A stretch of 48,667 bases of DNA from contig JBNMKZ010000012.1 of assembly GCA_050874585.1 (NCBI GenBank), forward strand, positions 1 to 48,667, in the 5' to 3' direction. A program made the position numbers and the translations under genes. Under the pieces are notes generated by a model. That model made no database searches. It was not told where the DNA came from and worked only from the letters and a program-made list of their open reading frames with translations. Below, piece after piece: positions 41,901 to 48,297 of this stretch. Numbering within the stretch: the first letter of the stretch is position 1; each line of letters begins with the position of its first letter. Source of the DNA: UBA1067 sp050874585. Lineage in GTDB: Bacteria > Verrucomicrobiota > Kiritimatiellia > RFP12 > UBA1067.

Positions 41901-43249
41901 ACAAGAAGGTTGTGACGGGTGAGTTGCCGTTGCATCTTTCTTCAGTCGAAGAGATGTACTGGTTCTATTCTATACGCGGAGCTGAAAATAATCCAAGCAT
42001 CCCTATTCCCAATAGCAATTCGCCCGGAAACCTGATGGAAAATTCAGCTGATATTGATATATTCTTTACACATGGTTTTAACGTCGATGCCGATGCTGCA
42101 AGAGGATGGGGTTCTGAGGTGTTCAAGCGGTTGTGGCAGTCTGGGTCAAATGCAAGGTTTCGCATGGTCACATGGGCAGGCGACTATCGTTTTGGTGAGG
42201 ACATGAATCCCTTTGAATTCATGAACGGATTTTTCTATCATAGGGATGTGCAATACGCTTTGAATTCGGCGGATGTGTATAAAAGGCTTGTCTCAAGCGT
42301 GCAGGCGAATTCGTCAAAGCGGGTTCTTATGGCTCAATCGCTGGGGAACATGGTGACTTGCGAGGCAATTCGTCTCGGACTTGGCGCGGGGAAGTATTAT
42401 ATGTTCAATGCGGCGGTTGCATCAGAGGCGATTGTCGGGACGCTACAGAATGCTAATGACACCATACGGCAGAAATTTGTCCCGCCTGATTGGCGCAGCT
42501 ACAATTCTTTGTCATGGGCGGCGAATTGGTATCGTTGGTTCCCAAATGATGATCGAGCTCATCTTGGCTGGCCGGGATATTTCACGTCACATCTTTCAGG
42601 CATTTCCGAGGTTTGCAATTATTACTCGTCCGGCGACCCTGTTCTCGTGTCAAATACGGACGTGCCGAGCGCTCTCACTAAAACACTTTATGTACAATGG
42701 CCTGTTACTTTCAGTTGGAGTTGGCCATTCATTAGATTTCAGTCATTTGAATTTCAAGCGACGTTTGAACGTTTCGCTTGGCAGAAACAAGAGGTGCTGA
42801 AAGGTGTTAATCCTTATTTGGCAACGCGGGAAGGAGGATGGGGCTTCCACACATGGCCGGTTGATCTGCCAAATGGGGAGACGGAATGGCGAACGTTTAC
42901 GGCTCAGGATGCGTCAGAAATGGTGTCAAATGGCTCGATCATCACTAACGCCGTATTTGAGCGGTCGGTTTCCGCGATGTTCTCTCCGACGATTTCGCTG
43001 GCAGATCGAAACAGGATTCTGGCCTACAATGTTCCGGCGGTTTCAGAGTCAACCGGCAGCGTCCCTACATTTGAGAGCCAATCAAAATTTGTAAATCTGA
43101 ATTCTTCCGGCTATAAGAATGGTTGGGGACGTTCTGGGAACCCTTACAATGACCAATGGCTTCATTCAGACATGAAGGATATGGCGTACTACTACGTCTA
43201 TCGGCTTTATGATGAACTTGTACAGAAAATCCAAGGAGGTGCGCAATGA
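35906..43249 (+). CDS. Giant modular protein: thrombospondin type-3 repeats with C-terminal alpha/beta hydrolase
   Basis: The 2447-residue protein starts at ATG 35906 (GAGGAGAGAAG upstream). Two hydrophobic segments (residues about 17-34 and 56-72) anchor or export it. Five blocks of calcium-binding DTDGDGLSDGQE-type repeats (about residues 205-275, 505-612, 822-912, 1122-1210, 1415-1648) alternate with four related beta domains, three containing a strand like NGFVWLIT or NGILFFNR. After residue 1650 come another beta domain, an EF-hand-like DYDRDGMISNGDK with WINDDEDDD, and from about 2050 a lipase-like hydrolase (FFTHGFNVDADA oxyanion loop, MAQSLGNMVT nucleophile Ser). It is probably a surface-exposed effector or adhesin-enzyme. 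The 3' end overlaps the next gene by 4 bp. Confidence 0.88.
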   Translation: MIETILHGIQKGINAATPWLVGMAAGFFLLRLVLLIREKKPLAKELKWFCGLTPFRKSAVILMLGLFTWWGGAKERGSSSPIANDDVSPTPSRVVETVQPRSLPEEIATNALAITAFSISQINQTAYFETRCATNLFDHTASRNLYLFSSTNLLERRWTPLCMIQMPANTNVHSFVVAQSDVMPSMRHWFLDSFGGVGFYRFVLDIDSDGDGVADDIERLWTFTDPYKFDTDGDGLSDGQELSYQVTTNPLAYDTDGDGVGDGDEVASGSNPRRENSELDELTDAQELGMMTAVTEANFMWFDMSSGTDLLSGYSTLNSGSWPIPLASETVVNNACYTNARVCLDGTVYLLCPTNVTGGYDYYNSNLSNTQWSASHLTVALCGANLYARTSDWGSKILYGSLVSEGGAFDVVEYRNLGLYDHNDTNELITCQLILPHHETNTIYVSYLCASNTFRDVSFAAGIQCGWIPSNKSGERFYNLSWPIVGDFPQDGLTIKYSIGTCTDPTKTDTDDDGLSDSDETLLYNTNPRVADTDGDGIPDGIEVSIGTDPNSVDTDADGMPDGWEVYYELNPLVDDSALDLDNDGLSNYSEYAAGTNPAEEDTDEDGIGDRDELGWWEHSSTLPAFSCSSVTNLISSSIGYDDDMFLVTLPFEVRFAGYRATKAKVSVNGFVWLITDIGEMPTSSDYSNQDLTTNARSQYHGFIAAYWDDLYAYSGRNAQLSVSDAYANGQRYCVIKYQNISIRNDESNMGTFRVVIPANETNTVYVAYDSLASGFNGSSATIGAQSPKKGCNFPVAYNESGSVSNGMVIAYHFGTGSNLLMADTDGDGLEDGDEVAIGTIPAAADTDNDGLSDYWEYQNGIDPLSPSGGNGTDGDPDGDHLTNAKELAYGTDPSSPDTDSDGLLDSDETGCIFVTNAVPWMTFDESEDITAALSSANRRCVNWPTPVAMAMQGETVTNVTISANGILFFNRAGYVNQGDSTSGETFRYEVDDDALVIAPYLEYTYFRTDIPGCETAVKVGTSTYNGEGYLLVEFDNAFRNTSTWQTNAVSFQVSVPTNHPTCAYVRYKDLYGQYMTGDYASIGMQTFDSRWLHSYCDDDAGKIWEDLCLGFLFGANSNALVSDTDEDGLSDGMEVNIGTSPAKTDTDGDELPDNWEVLNSLDPLSAIGDDGASGDPDGDGVDNYAEYELGTNPNLADTDNDGLSDGKEVVCVSFAGSLPWLEISTLTNVTVEITNGWNQAVCWNLPAPIYVQCETVTNITIDKKGIVLLNRSGYADPELWHNVSDLENYAVDTNCFTVVPYGRSLYFYGIEEPSAIKIGTAEHAGRGYIVVEYDNMHHYEPYSSTNAISFQVAIPTGRVERISVSYANRIGNDTDGRSASVGCQSFGADDRVSYCRYEQGKIYDGMSMAFMVGYGSDPLVADTDDDGISDGVEVNTYGSNPKSTDTDADGLPDAQEASLGTALNNPDSDGDGLMDGWEVANSFNPLSTPGSGESAVDTDGDSLTNLQEQTAGSNPRNSDSDGDGLSDSAEYLTHHTNPLVADTDGDGMTDKQETDANYDPLDPDMDRDGMPDGWENAHGLDPQSATGDDGADGDYSDHDGLSNIDEYLNGTNPNLPDSDNDGVSDAVEVANGSDPNNASDGGQAPAVDKFREIEFNINGDYAAWEMTIEGLGPDDTRIRKISMGRPNAANTTTLKMRKGNSYRLSMRWLNCDGHNDDRSPWYCWLAQLDGLPSGYTFSSYTNTRREGHEVVVGNGWIADNEDGLLTSHVHECTTQSDGSSGGGNVAGGLTATLYVLDDPKLIPDYDRDGMISNGDKTKAEQRKVLHFWINDDEDDDSTDGKYAESPSVDIPGARTGWFEFGRRDPDWNDSKVNGYRDLIDFTPVFMDVSAIQILPEKIRNSLSFKLRHDSEAVNVVWTAMSKSLVSSFQKGTVNNCGRNLNEASYKAETEEVESDGIDVPDALAAQMRTASTDKGVVFIEGCLPVNAPLKLDIYYGEDKKVVTGELPLHLSSVEEMYWFYSIRGAENNPSIPIPNSNSPGNLMENSADIDIFFTHGFNVDADAARGWGSEVFKRLWQSGSNARFRMVTWAGDYRFGEDMNPFEFMNGFFYHRDVQYALNSADVYKRLVSSVQANSSKRVLMAQSLGNMVTCEAIRLGLGAGKYYMFNAAVASEAIVGTLQNANDTIRQKFVPPDWRSYNSLSWAANWYRWFPNDDRAHLGWPGYFTSHLSGISEVCNYYSSGDPVLVSNTDVPSALTKTLYVQWPVTFSWSWPFIRFQSFEFQATFERFAWQKQEVLKGVNPYLATREGGWGFHTWPVDLPNGETEWRTFTAQDASEMVSNGSIITNAVFERSVSAMFSPTISLADRNRILAYNVPAVSESTGSVPTFESQSKFVNLNSSGYKNGWGRSGNPYNDQWLHSDMKDMAYYYVYRLYDELVQKIQGGAQ

Positions 43250-44262
43250 AGAAAATCCTGACGTGTGCGGCGGCATTGACCGCATCGCTTGCCATCTGTG
43301 ACGATGTCTCGGATTTTGCTAAGGCATTGAACGTCGGCGCAGAGACCAAAATGACCCTTCGCATAGTTGATACGGATGGAGCCCCTGTCCCCGATGCCGA
43401 AGTAGAGTTCGGTTTTTGGAACAACCATTCTCAAGGCGGGTTCAAAAACTCATTCATGCGTTCCGACACAAACGGAGAATGCATTGTGTCTGGACGGTGC
43501 AATGGTTCGTGCGTGTGGAATGTCACAAAGCCAGGATACTACCGTTCCCATTCCGAGTGGTCGTTGTCTGACACAAGTGCTTCTCCTAAAGTTGCTGGTG
43601 GCAAGTGGCAGCCCTATGGGGGGGTGAAAAAGATTGTGTTAAAGAAGATTATGGCTCCCGTGGATTTGCCTGGCCTTGAATACACACTCATTAAGTGCCC
43701 TGCATTTGACAAATGGCTGGGCTTTGATCTGGGCTGTTTTTCTTGGGTGAAACCGTATGGCAACGGTTCGCATTTGGACGTGCTTGTAAAACTCCATGAA
43801 GAGGGTGGTGGAGATGCCGCTTTTTCTGCTTCGATGGAATTGAGTTTCACCAACAATCCACATGCAGGTGCGTATGTACTGCGGAAAGACAAGGATTCGG
43901 AAATGAAAAGCGTCTATCATGCGGATACAAACGCTACATATAAATCGAGGTTGGTCTATTCCTTAAGCGTTGACAGTATCGGTCGCCGCAACGAAAACGA
44001 ACTCGATGAAGATTCATATCTGGTGTTGAGGACGCGGACAGAAGTCGACAAAGACGGGAACCTTGTCTCTGCACATTATGGAAAGATATATGGGAAATGG
44101 GGATTTTACGGTGGAATGAGAGCCGAGGCAATATTCTTCAATCCAATACCAAATGACACCAACCTTGAAGATTCCAAGACCGCTGAACGTTCGCTTCAGC
44201 GACAGCAGCAACGCGAAGCACTACCGTACAAGAAGAAGCGCAAGTCGCCTTGGCCGTTCTAA
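43246..44262 (+). CDS. Secreted partner protein with KKKRK tail (paralogue of 46162-47196)
   Basis: ATG 43246 overlaps the giant gene stop and has AAGGAGGTGCG upstream. The 338-residue product has a signal peptide (MKKILTCAAALTASLAICDD) and a beta-sandwich opening (LRIVDTDGAPVPDAEVEFGF then SDTNGECIVSGRC), like carboxypeptidase-regulatory domains. The second half has SFTNNPHAGAYVL, SVYHADTNATY, RTRTEVDKDGNLVSAHYGKIYG and DTNLEDSKTAERSL, all shared with the paralogue at 46162. It ends PYKKKRKSPWPF. Tight coupling to the hydrolase-tipped giant protein suggests a partner, chaperone or immunity role; this is inference from position. Confidence 0.82.
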   Translation: MKKILTCAAALTASLAICDDVSDFAKALNVGAETKMTLRIVDTDGAPVPDAEVEFGFWNNHSQGGFKNSFMRSDTNGECIVSGRCNGSCVWNVTKPGYYRSHSEWSLSDTSASPKVAGGKWQPYGGVKKIVLKKIMAPVDLPGLEYTLIKCPAFDKWLGFDLGCFSWVKPYGNGSHLDVLVKLHEEGGGDAAFSASMELSFTNNPHAGAYVLRKDKDSEMKSVYHADTNATYKSRLVYSLSVDSIGRRNENELDEDSYLVLRTRTEVDKDGNLVSAHYGKIYGKWGFYGGMRAEAIFFNPIPNDTNLEDSKTAERSLQRQQQREALPYKKKRKSPWPF

Positions 44263-44270
44263 TGTCAATG
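44224..44270 (+). repeat. Tail repeat, copy 1
   Basis: Encodes YKKKRKSPWPF and the stop of the 43246 gene, plus a few bases (ATGTCAATG) beyond. It is homologous to 46097-46148 and 47154-47205 and is the most diverged of the three. Confidence 0.85.
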
Positions 44271-44286
44271 CAGACAAGGAGACCCT

Positions 44287-45603
44287 ATGAGCGACAACAA
44301 GGATAGTACGTCAAGACAAATTGAATTCGGCGTTGTGATAATCTCAATGTATACAGATGAAATTACCATTGCCTTTGGGATTCCTGTTGATGAGACTGGA
44401 ACTCCTAAAGAATTGACGCAGGGAGACGTAATTTTATTGCGTGATTTCATACATTGTTTTCGATTCCAGCCTGTCCAGAGAAACAATGCAATTGTGCTAA
44501 ATCTTGAGAATCCAGTTGTTTTTGATGAACTGCTCAAGAGCAATATCATTTCCTTTGTTGAAAAATATTCCTGTTTCGCCCCGCAACTCAAGGCGATACC
44601 GTCGCAGCTTGACAAGATTAAAGTTGGTGCGCCGATTGTTGTTGCCAATATAGAAGTCAAACACAATCAACCTTTGATGGCGGAAATGCTCAATCGGCTT
44701 TGCGGCCTTCAGGGGCAGGACATGTTGACCCAGGAGTTTTTTGACTTCTTGGGGAAGTATGAATGTCATTCTGTTGGGCACAAACAACACACCTTAATCG
44801 GGCATAAAAACAAAGCAGACCGAATTTGCAGATGGTGTGGCAGGACTCTGGCTACCAATGCAACATTTAATAAGAAAGGCCACGCGATTAGTGAATCGCT
44901 TGGCAACAAAAGTATTGTTCTTTGTGACGAATGCGATACGTGCAATGAGATGTTTGGAAAGACAATTGAGGAGGTCGCTGCGACATACTACTCCTTTGAG
45001 AACGTGTTATTTGGTATCCATGGTAAGAACGGCATTCCTAAGATAAAGGCATCCGATTGTGAATCGATAGAAAACAATGGTTGTTCTTGTATTTCAGTGA
45101 AGGCGGCAACGTTTCACCAGCAAGGGGATAAGCCTCCCACTCAAGTTACGATTAAAGCTCCCAAGAAGATAATTGAACAGGATGTCTATCGTTGTTTTTG
45201 CAAGTATGCGTTGTCCTGCTGTAAGGACGACGTCTTCAACCATTTCAAATATCTCGTGCCTTGGCTGAGAAAGGAAGTGGATTATGACAAAACCCCATGG
45301 CTCCTGGCGTACAGGCATCCAAACTTAGATGTCGAGACAGGAAGTAGGATGGAGCAGCCGATAATGAACATGTACATTCGCCGATATGATGACAATACTA
45401 TGCCATATTTTATTTGCGAACTGCATCACACTATACGTACGCACTTGTTCATTGTCCCAAGAGACGATGACGAAAGAATAAGGTTTTCGTCTCGCGAAAG
45501 TGTATTGAATTGTGGCGAAAGCTGCCTTTTGTTAAAGAAAATTGTTGGGATAATATTTATGACATGTCAGGGACGGTTCCACACGATTACCAATGTGTCA
45601 TAA
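44287..45603 (+). CDS. HNH endonuclease-like protein (HNH_5 type)
   Basis: ATG 44287 has AAGGAGACC upstream; the protein has 438 residues. Near residues 180-225 lies CRWCGRTLATNATFNKKGHAISESLGN followed by CDECDTCNEMFGKTIEE. This CxxC, H, CxxC arrangement matches zinc-stabilised HNH nucleases of the HNH_5 type, often found in restriction or defence contexts. The first 170 residues and the last 200 have no recognised domain. Codon use is AT-rich compared with the core genes. It lies between two paralogous secreted-protein genes and before an HsdR fragment, so it seems part of an inserted defence-type cargo. No cognate methylase is seen. Confidence 0.75.
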   Translation: MSDNKDSTSRQIEFGVVIISMYTDEITIAFGIPVDETGTPKELTQGDVILLRDFIHCFRFQPVQRNNAIVLNLENPVVFDELLKSNIISFVEKYSCFAPQLKAIPSQLDKIKVGAPIVVANIEVKHNQPLMAEMLNRLCGLQGQDMLTQEFFDFLGKYECHSVGHKQHTLIGHKNKADRICRWCGRTLATNATFNKKGHAISESLGNKSIVLCDECDTCNEMFGKTIEEVAATYYSFENVLFGIHGKNGIPKIKASDCESIENNGCSCISVKAATFHQQGDKPPTQVTIKAPKKIIEQDVYRCFCKYALSCCKDDVFNHFKYLVPWLRKEVDYDKTPWLLAYRHPNLDVETGSRMEQPIMNMYIRRYDDNTMPYFICELHHTIRTHLFIVPRDDDERIRFSSRESVLNCGESCLLLKKIVGIIFMTCQGRFHTITNVS

Positions 45604-45728
45604 ATTTGCAGGTGAAAATGCCTTTGGAAGATAATGACGCTGATCGACGTAGATAGTAGAGTTAATTAATGGTTAGAACGCACGTATGCTCAGGAAGCGC
45701 AAAGTGTTCTTCAGAAAGGTCGTGATGC

Positions 45729-46139
45729 ATGGCTGACGAACTAAAGCCGGAAGAGCGCGCCAGAATCAAAATCGACGAGCAGCTCGCCGATGTAGGCTGG
45801 CACATCGCCGACCGGGGCGGCGTGACCTACGAACACAATGCTATCGCCCTTGTCGAGGGTCTGTTCGAAGGCAACAAGGATGCGGACTATCTCCTGTTTG
45901 TGGACGGCAAGGTTGTCGGCGTCCTTGAGGCGAAGCGCAGAGACATCGACCTTGAATCCGCCGCCGGAGGGCAAGCCGCCAACTACGCGCACCTCATCCC
46001 AGCCGAATATCCGCGCTGGTTCGACGAGCCGAAGATAGTTCTCCTTGCAAACGGAGAGAAGATCCTTCTGCTGGATGCCGTATCGGGTGAATACAAGCCA
46101 CCGTACAAGAAGAAGCGCAAGCCGCTTTGGCCGTTCTGA
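45729..46139 (+). pseudogene. Type I restriction HsdR N-terminal fragment fused to the KKKRK tail
   Basis: The 136-residue frame begins like type I restriction subunit R (LKPEERARIKIDEQLADVGWHIADRGG) and includes the nuclease core DADYLLFVDGKVVGVLEAK and SAAGGQAANYAHL, with the D...ExK pattern of PD-(D/E)xK enzymes. HsdR is normally near 800-1000 residues with helicase domains. Here it stops after LLDAVSGEYK and continues in frame into PPYKKKRKPLWPF, the tail shared with the two secreted partner genes. I infer that an HsdR fragment replaced most of a third partner paralogue, keeping its last 13 codons. It might still make a stand-alone nuclease domain. Confidence 0.65.
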
Positions 46140-46148
46140 TGGCAATGT
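46097..46148 (+). repeat. Tail repeat, copy 2
   Basis: Differs from copy 3 (47154-47205) at one base in 52, much closer than the genes they terminate, and continues past the stop codon to GGCAATGT. This points to recent recombination or gene conversion at the 3' ends. Confidence 0.88.
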
Positions 46149-46161
46149 GAGGAAACCTCAA

Positions 46162-47196
46162 ATGAAAAGCACAATCGTTACGTTCTGCCTCGCTTTCCCG
46201 ATGATTTTGAATGCATCAGGCCCAAGCGCTGAAGAACTGGCCTTGGCAAAGGCACGCAATAATGGCGCACAGGCAAAGGAATGTCTCCGCGTGGTCGATC
46301 AAGACGGAATGCCGGTTTTCGGAGCAAGAATTGATGGAGGATTGCAAACAGGAGATGGTTATAATGATTACACTCCCATCAAGGGTGCAACAGACACAAA
46401 TGGCGAGTTTGTAGTACAAGGCAAGTGTACGAACAGAATCAGATGCGGCATAACGAAGGAAGGCTACTATGCTTCTGAATTCGTCTTGCCGAATTATGCA
46501 TATAGGCATTCATTCAAAGATGGCAAATGGATTCCTTATGGTTCGCAACACACAGTTGTAATCAAGAAGATAATCAATCCACAGCCCATGAGTTTCCATG
46601 ATGAAAGAACGTCCTTCAAGGTGCCAGTTTATGACGAGTGGATTGGCTTTGATTGCGAGAAGTACGATTTTGTTTCGCCGTATGGGCAGGGCATTAAGAA
46701 TGACATGCTCCTTCGATTTGCGCTCAACAACCCAACTGTCGATGATTATCATATGACGATGGAGGTCTCTTTCACGAACAACCTTTATGCTGGTGCTTAC
46801 GAGATGGAACGGACTAAGACTTCTGAATTTGAGAGTGTTTACCATGCTGACACTAATGCGGTTTATCGGCAAACATTCAGTTATAGGTTTGATCAATCAC
46901 CCGTGAAGGTGCCGGAATATACAACGCAACTCAACTCTGACAGGTATTTGGTGTTCCGCACAAGGACTAAGGTGGATTCTGAAGGTAGGCTTGTTTCAGC
47001 CATGTACGGAAAAATCTATGGCAATTGGAATTTTGTTGGTCCTGGCGGCATGAATATCGAACAGTTTGTCTTCAATACCACTGCCAACGATACAAACCTT
47101 GAAGACCTGCATACCGCCGAGCGCTCCTTAAAGAACTGGCATCAGCGTGAGGAGCCACCGTACAAGAAGAAGCGCAAGTCGCTTTGGCCGTTCTGA
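46162..47196 (+). CDS. Secreted protein with KKKRK tail (paralogue of 43246-44262)
   Basis: ATG 46162 has TGAGGAAAC upstream. The 344-residue product has a signal peptide (MKSTIVTFCLAFPMILNASG), then the same plan as its paralogue: RVVDQDGMPVFGARIDGG and TDTNGEFVVQGKC, GITKEGYYASE, a central DEWIGFDCEKYDFVSPYGQG, SFTNNLYAGAYEM, SVYHADTNAVY, FRTRTKVDSEGRLVSAMYGKIYG and DTNLEDLHTAERSL, ending PPYKKKRKSLWPF. No catalytic residues stand out. It has no giant-protein gene directly upstream, so it looks like an orphan partner retained in the cassette row. Confidence 0.8.
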   Translation: MKSTIVTFCLAFPMILNASGPSAEELALAKARNNGAQAKECLRVVDQDGMPVFGARIDGGLQTGDGYNDYTPIKGATDTNGEFVVQGKCTNRIRCGITKEGYYASEFVLPNYAYRHSFKDGKWIPYGSQHTVVIKKIINPQPMSFHDERTSFKVPVYDEWIGFDCEKYDFVSPYGQGIKNDMLLRFALNNPTVDDYHMTMEVSFTNNLYAGAYEMERTKTSEFESVYHADTNAVYRQTFSYRFDQSPVKVPEYTTQLNSDRYLVFRTRTKVDSEGRLVSAMYGKIYGNWNFVGPGGMNIEQFVFNTTANDTNLEDLHTAERSLKNWHQREEPPYKKKRKSLWPF

Positions 47197-47205
47197 TGGC
47201 AATGT
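47154..47205 (+). repeat. Tail repeat, copy 3
   Basis: Encodes PPYKKKRKSLWPF, the stop and ATGGCAATGT at the end of the 46162 gene; near-identical to copy 2. Confidence 0.88.
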
Positions 47206-47241
47206 CACAACGAATGCGATAGCATCGAAAGGATTAAACCG

Positions 47242-47775
47242 ATGAACATTCTGATTCTGCAAGGCTCGCCACGTGCGAACGGAAACACGGCGTGGATGGC
47301 CGAGGAATACCGCAAGGCCACAGAGGCGACCGGGCACAAGGTGACGCTCGTCGACGTGTCGCACAAGAAGATCGCCGGGTGCATGGCCTGCGGGTATTGC
47401 CACGGCAAGGGGAACGGTGCATGCGTCCAGAAGGATGACATGCAGGAACTCTACCCGCTCTTGGCGGAGGCGGAAGTTCTCGTCCTTGCGGCCCCAATCT
47501 ACTACTTCACGCTGTCCGCGCAGATTCAGGCACCAATCCAGCGCATCTACTGCATGAACAAGCCGGGCAAGCTGAAGAAGATGGCGCTTCTGGCCTCGTC
47601 GTATTCGCCCAACGTGTACGACGGCGCAATCGGCGAGTATCGTGGCATTATCAACTACTGGGGCGTCGAGGATACGGGCATCGTCACGGCCAAGGTCGAT
47701 GAGCAGAAGACGGACGCGACCCGCGCCAAAATTCTTCAGCTTGTTGAAAAACTGCGCGTTTTTCGGGCGTATTGA
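47242..47775 (+). CDS. NAD(P)H-dependent FMN reductase / flavodoxin-fold oxidoreductase
   Basis: The 177-residue protein has the FMN-binding opening ILILQGSPRANGNTAWMAEEY. The cysteine-bearing loop GCMACGYCHGKGNGACVQKDDM follows, then VLAAPIYYFTLSAQIQAPIQR, as in small flavodoxin-fold reductases and iron-sulfur flavoproteins. It likely reduces quinones, nitro compounds or metal ions with NAD(P)H in the cytosol. GAAAGGATTAAACC precedes the start. Codon use is GC-rich like the core genes, so it lies just outside the accessory region that ends with the tail repeat at 47205. Confidence 0.88.
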   Translation: MNILILQGSPRANGNTAWMAEEYRKATEATGHKVTLVDVSHKKIAGCMACGYCHGKGNGACVQKDDMQELYPLLAEAEVLVLAAPIYYFTLSAQIQAPIQRIYCMNKPGKLKKMALLASSYSPNVYDGAIGEYRGIINYWGVEDTGIVTAKVDEQKTDATRAKILQLVEKLRVFRAY

Positions 47776-47800
47776 CTCGGAAAGTGCGAAATGATAGAAT
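47772..47800 (+). promoter_or_regulatory. Consensus promoter with no clear gene behind it
   Basis: TTGACT (47772-47777), a 17-base spacer and TAGAAT (47795-47800) with an upstream TG form a near-ideal sigma-70 promoter. It overlaps the stop codon of the reductase gene. Transcription would start near 47807. Confidence 0.7.
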
Positions 47801-47868
47801 CTTTTTGTGTTTAGTTCAGGGGCGGTATCATGTGGTCGTAGAAAAGCGTCAGATTCTCTACGGTTCAG

Positions 47869-48012
47869 ATGTCGCCGCTCGACCATTCAACATGTATGAT
47901 TCTGCCGACGATGCGGCCCGTCTTCTGGCAGGTGGAGGCGACGGTGGACTTGGTGCGGCGGACGCCCGCCGAGGTGCGGTCGTCGTCCGAATCGTCGTGG
48001 CAGTCCGTTTAG
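47869..48012 (+). CDS. Possible 47-residue protein
   Basis: ATG 47869 opens a 47-codon frame (MSPLDHSTCMILPTMRP to SSSESSWQSV) whose third codon positions are almost all G or C, as in real genes here. It has no clear ribosome site and no recognised family; an overlapping frame in the other phase has no support. It lies downstream of the promoter at 47772. The transcript could equally be a non-coding RNA or the tail of a decayed gene. Confidence 0.25.
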   Translation: MSPLDHSTCMILPTMRPVFWQVEATVDLVRRTPAEVRSSSESSWQSV

Positions 48013-48079
48013 AGACGAAGGAAGAGGATTTCCGAAAGTTGCCGCGTAGGTTGCCCCTATAATAAGGTATAGGCGCAGA

Positions 48080-48297
48080 GTGGGACGGGGAATGTGGAGG
48101 CATGGGTTTCCTTTCGGGTTCGGATGCATTGTTTTCGTGATTGACCGGGCTACAGTTTCTGAAGTCGCGGCGGATCGGGAAAACGTTACCTGCGTCGGAG
48201 TTTGGCCCGTTGGAGGCGGAAGTCCCATCTAATGGGCATTGGAGTGCTTTCCTTCGGGCATTAGAATTCCGTCCGATGGGCATCGGAAATTCGCCGC
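48080..48297. repeat. Degenerate 22-bp tandem repeat (array C)
   Basis: Units start at 48080 (GTGGGACGGGGA), 48102 (ATGGGTTT), 48124 (ATGCATTG), 48146, 48168, 48190 (CTGCGTCGGAG), 48212 (20 bp long), 48232 (ATGGGCATTGGA), 48254 (TCGGGCATTAGA) and 48276 (ATGGGCATCGGA). All steps are 22 bp except one of 20. The unit at 48276 matches, in inverted orientation, the GCGGCAATTTCCGATGCCCATCGG-type sequence around 11817-11841, which confirms a shared family. A TATAAT at 48058-48063 sits exactly one unit before the array. Confidence 0.75.

Noticed and set aside
45604..45728. Attachment site or integron-like attI before the HsdR fragment
   Set aside because: The gap is short and AT-rich, but no inverted core sites and no copy of the tRNA end were found.
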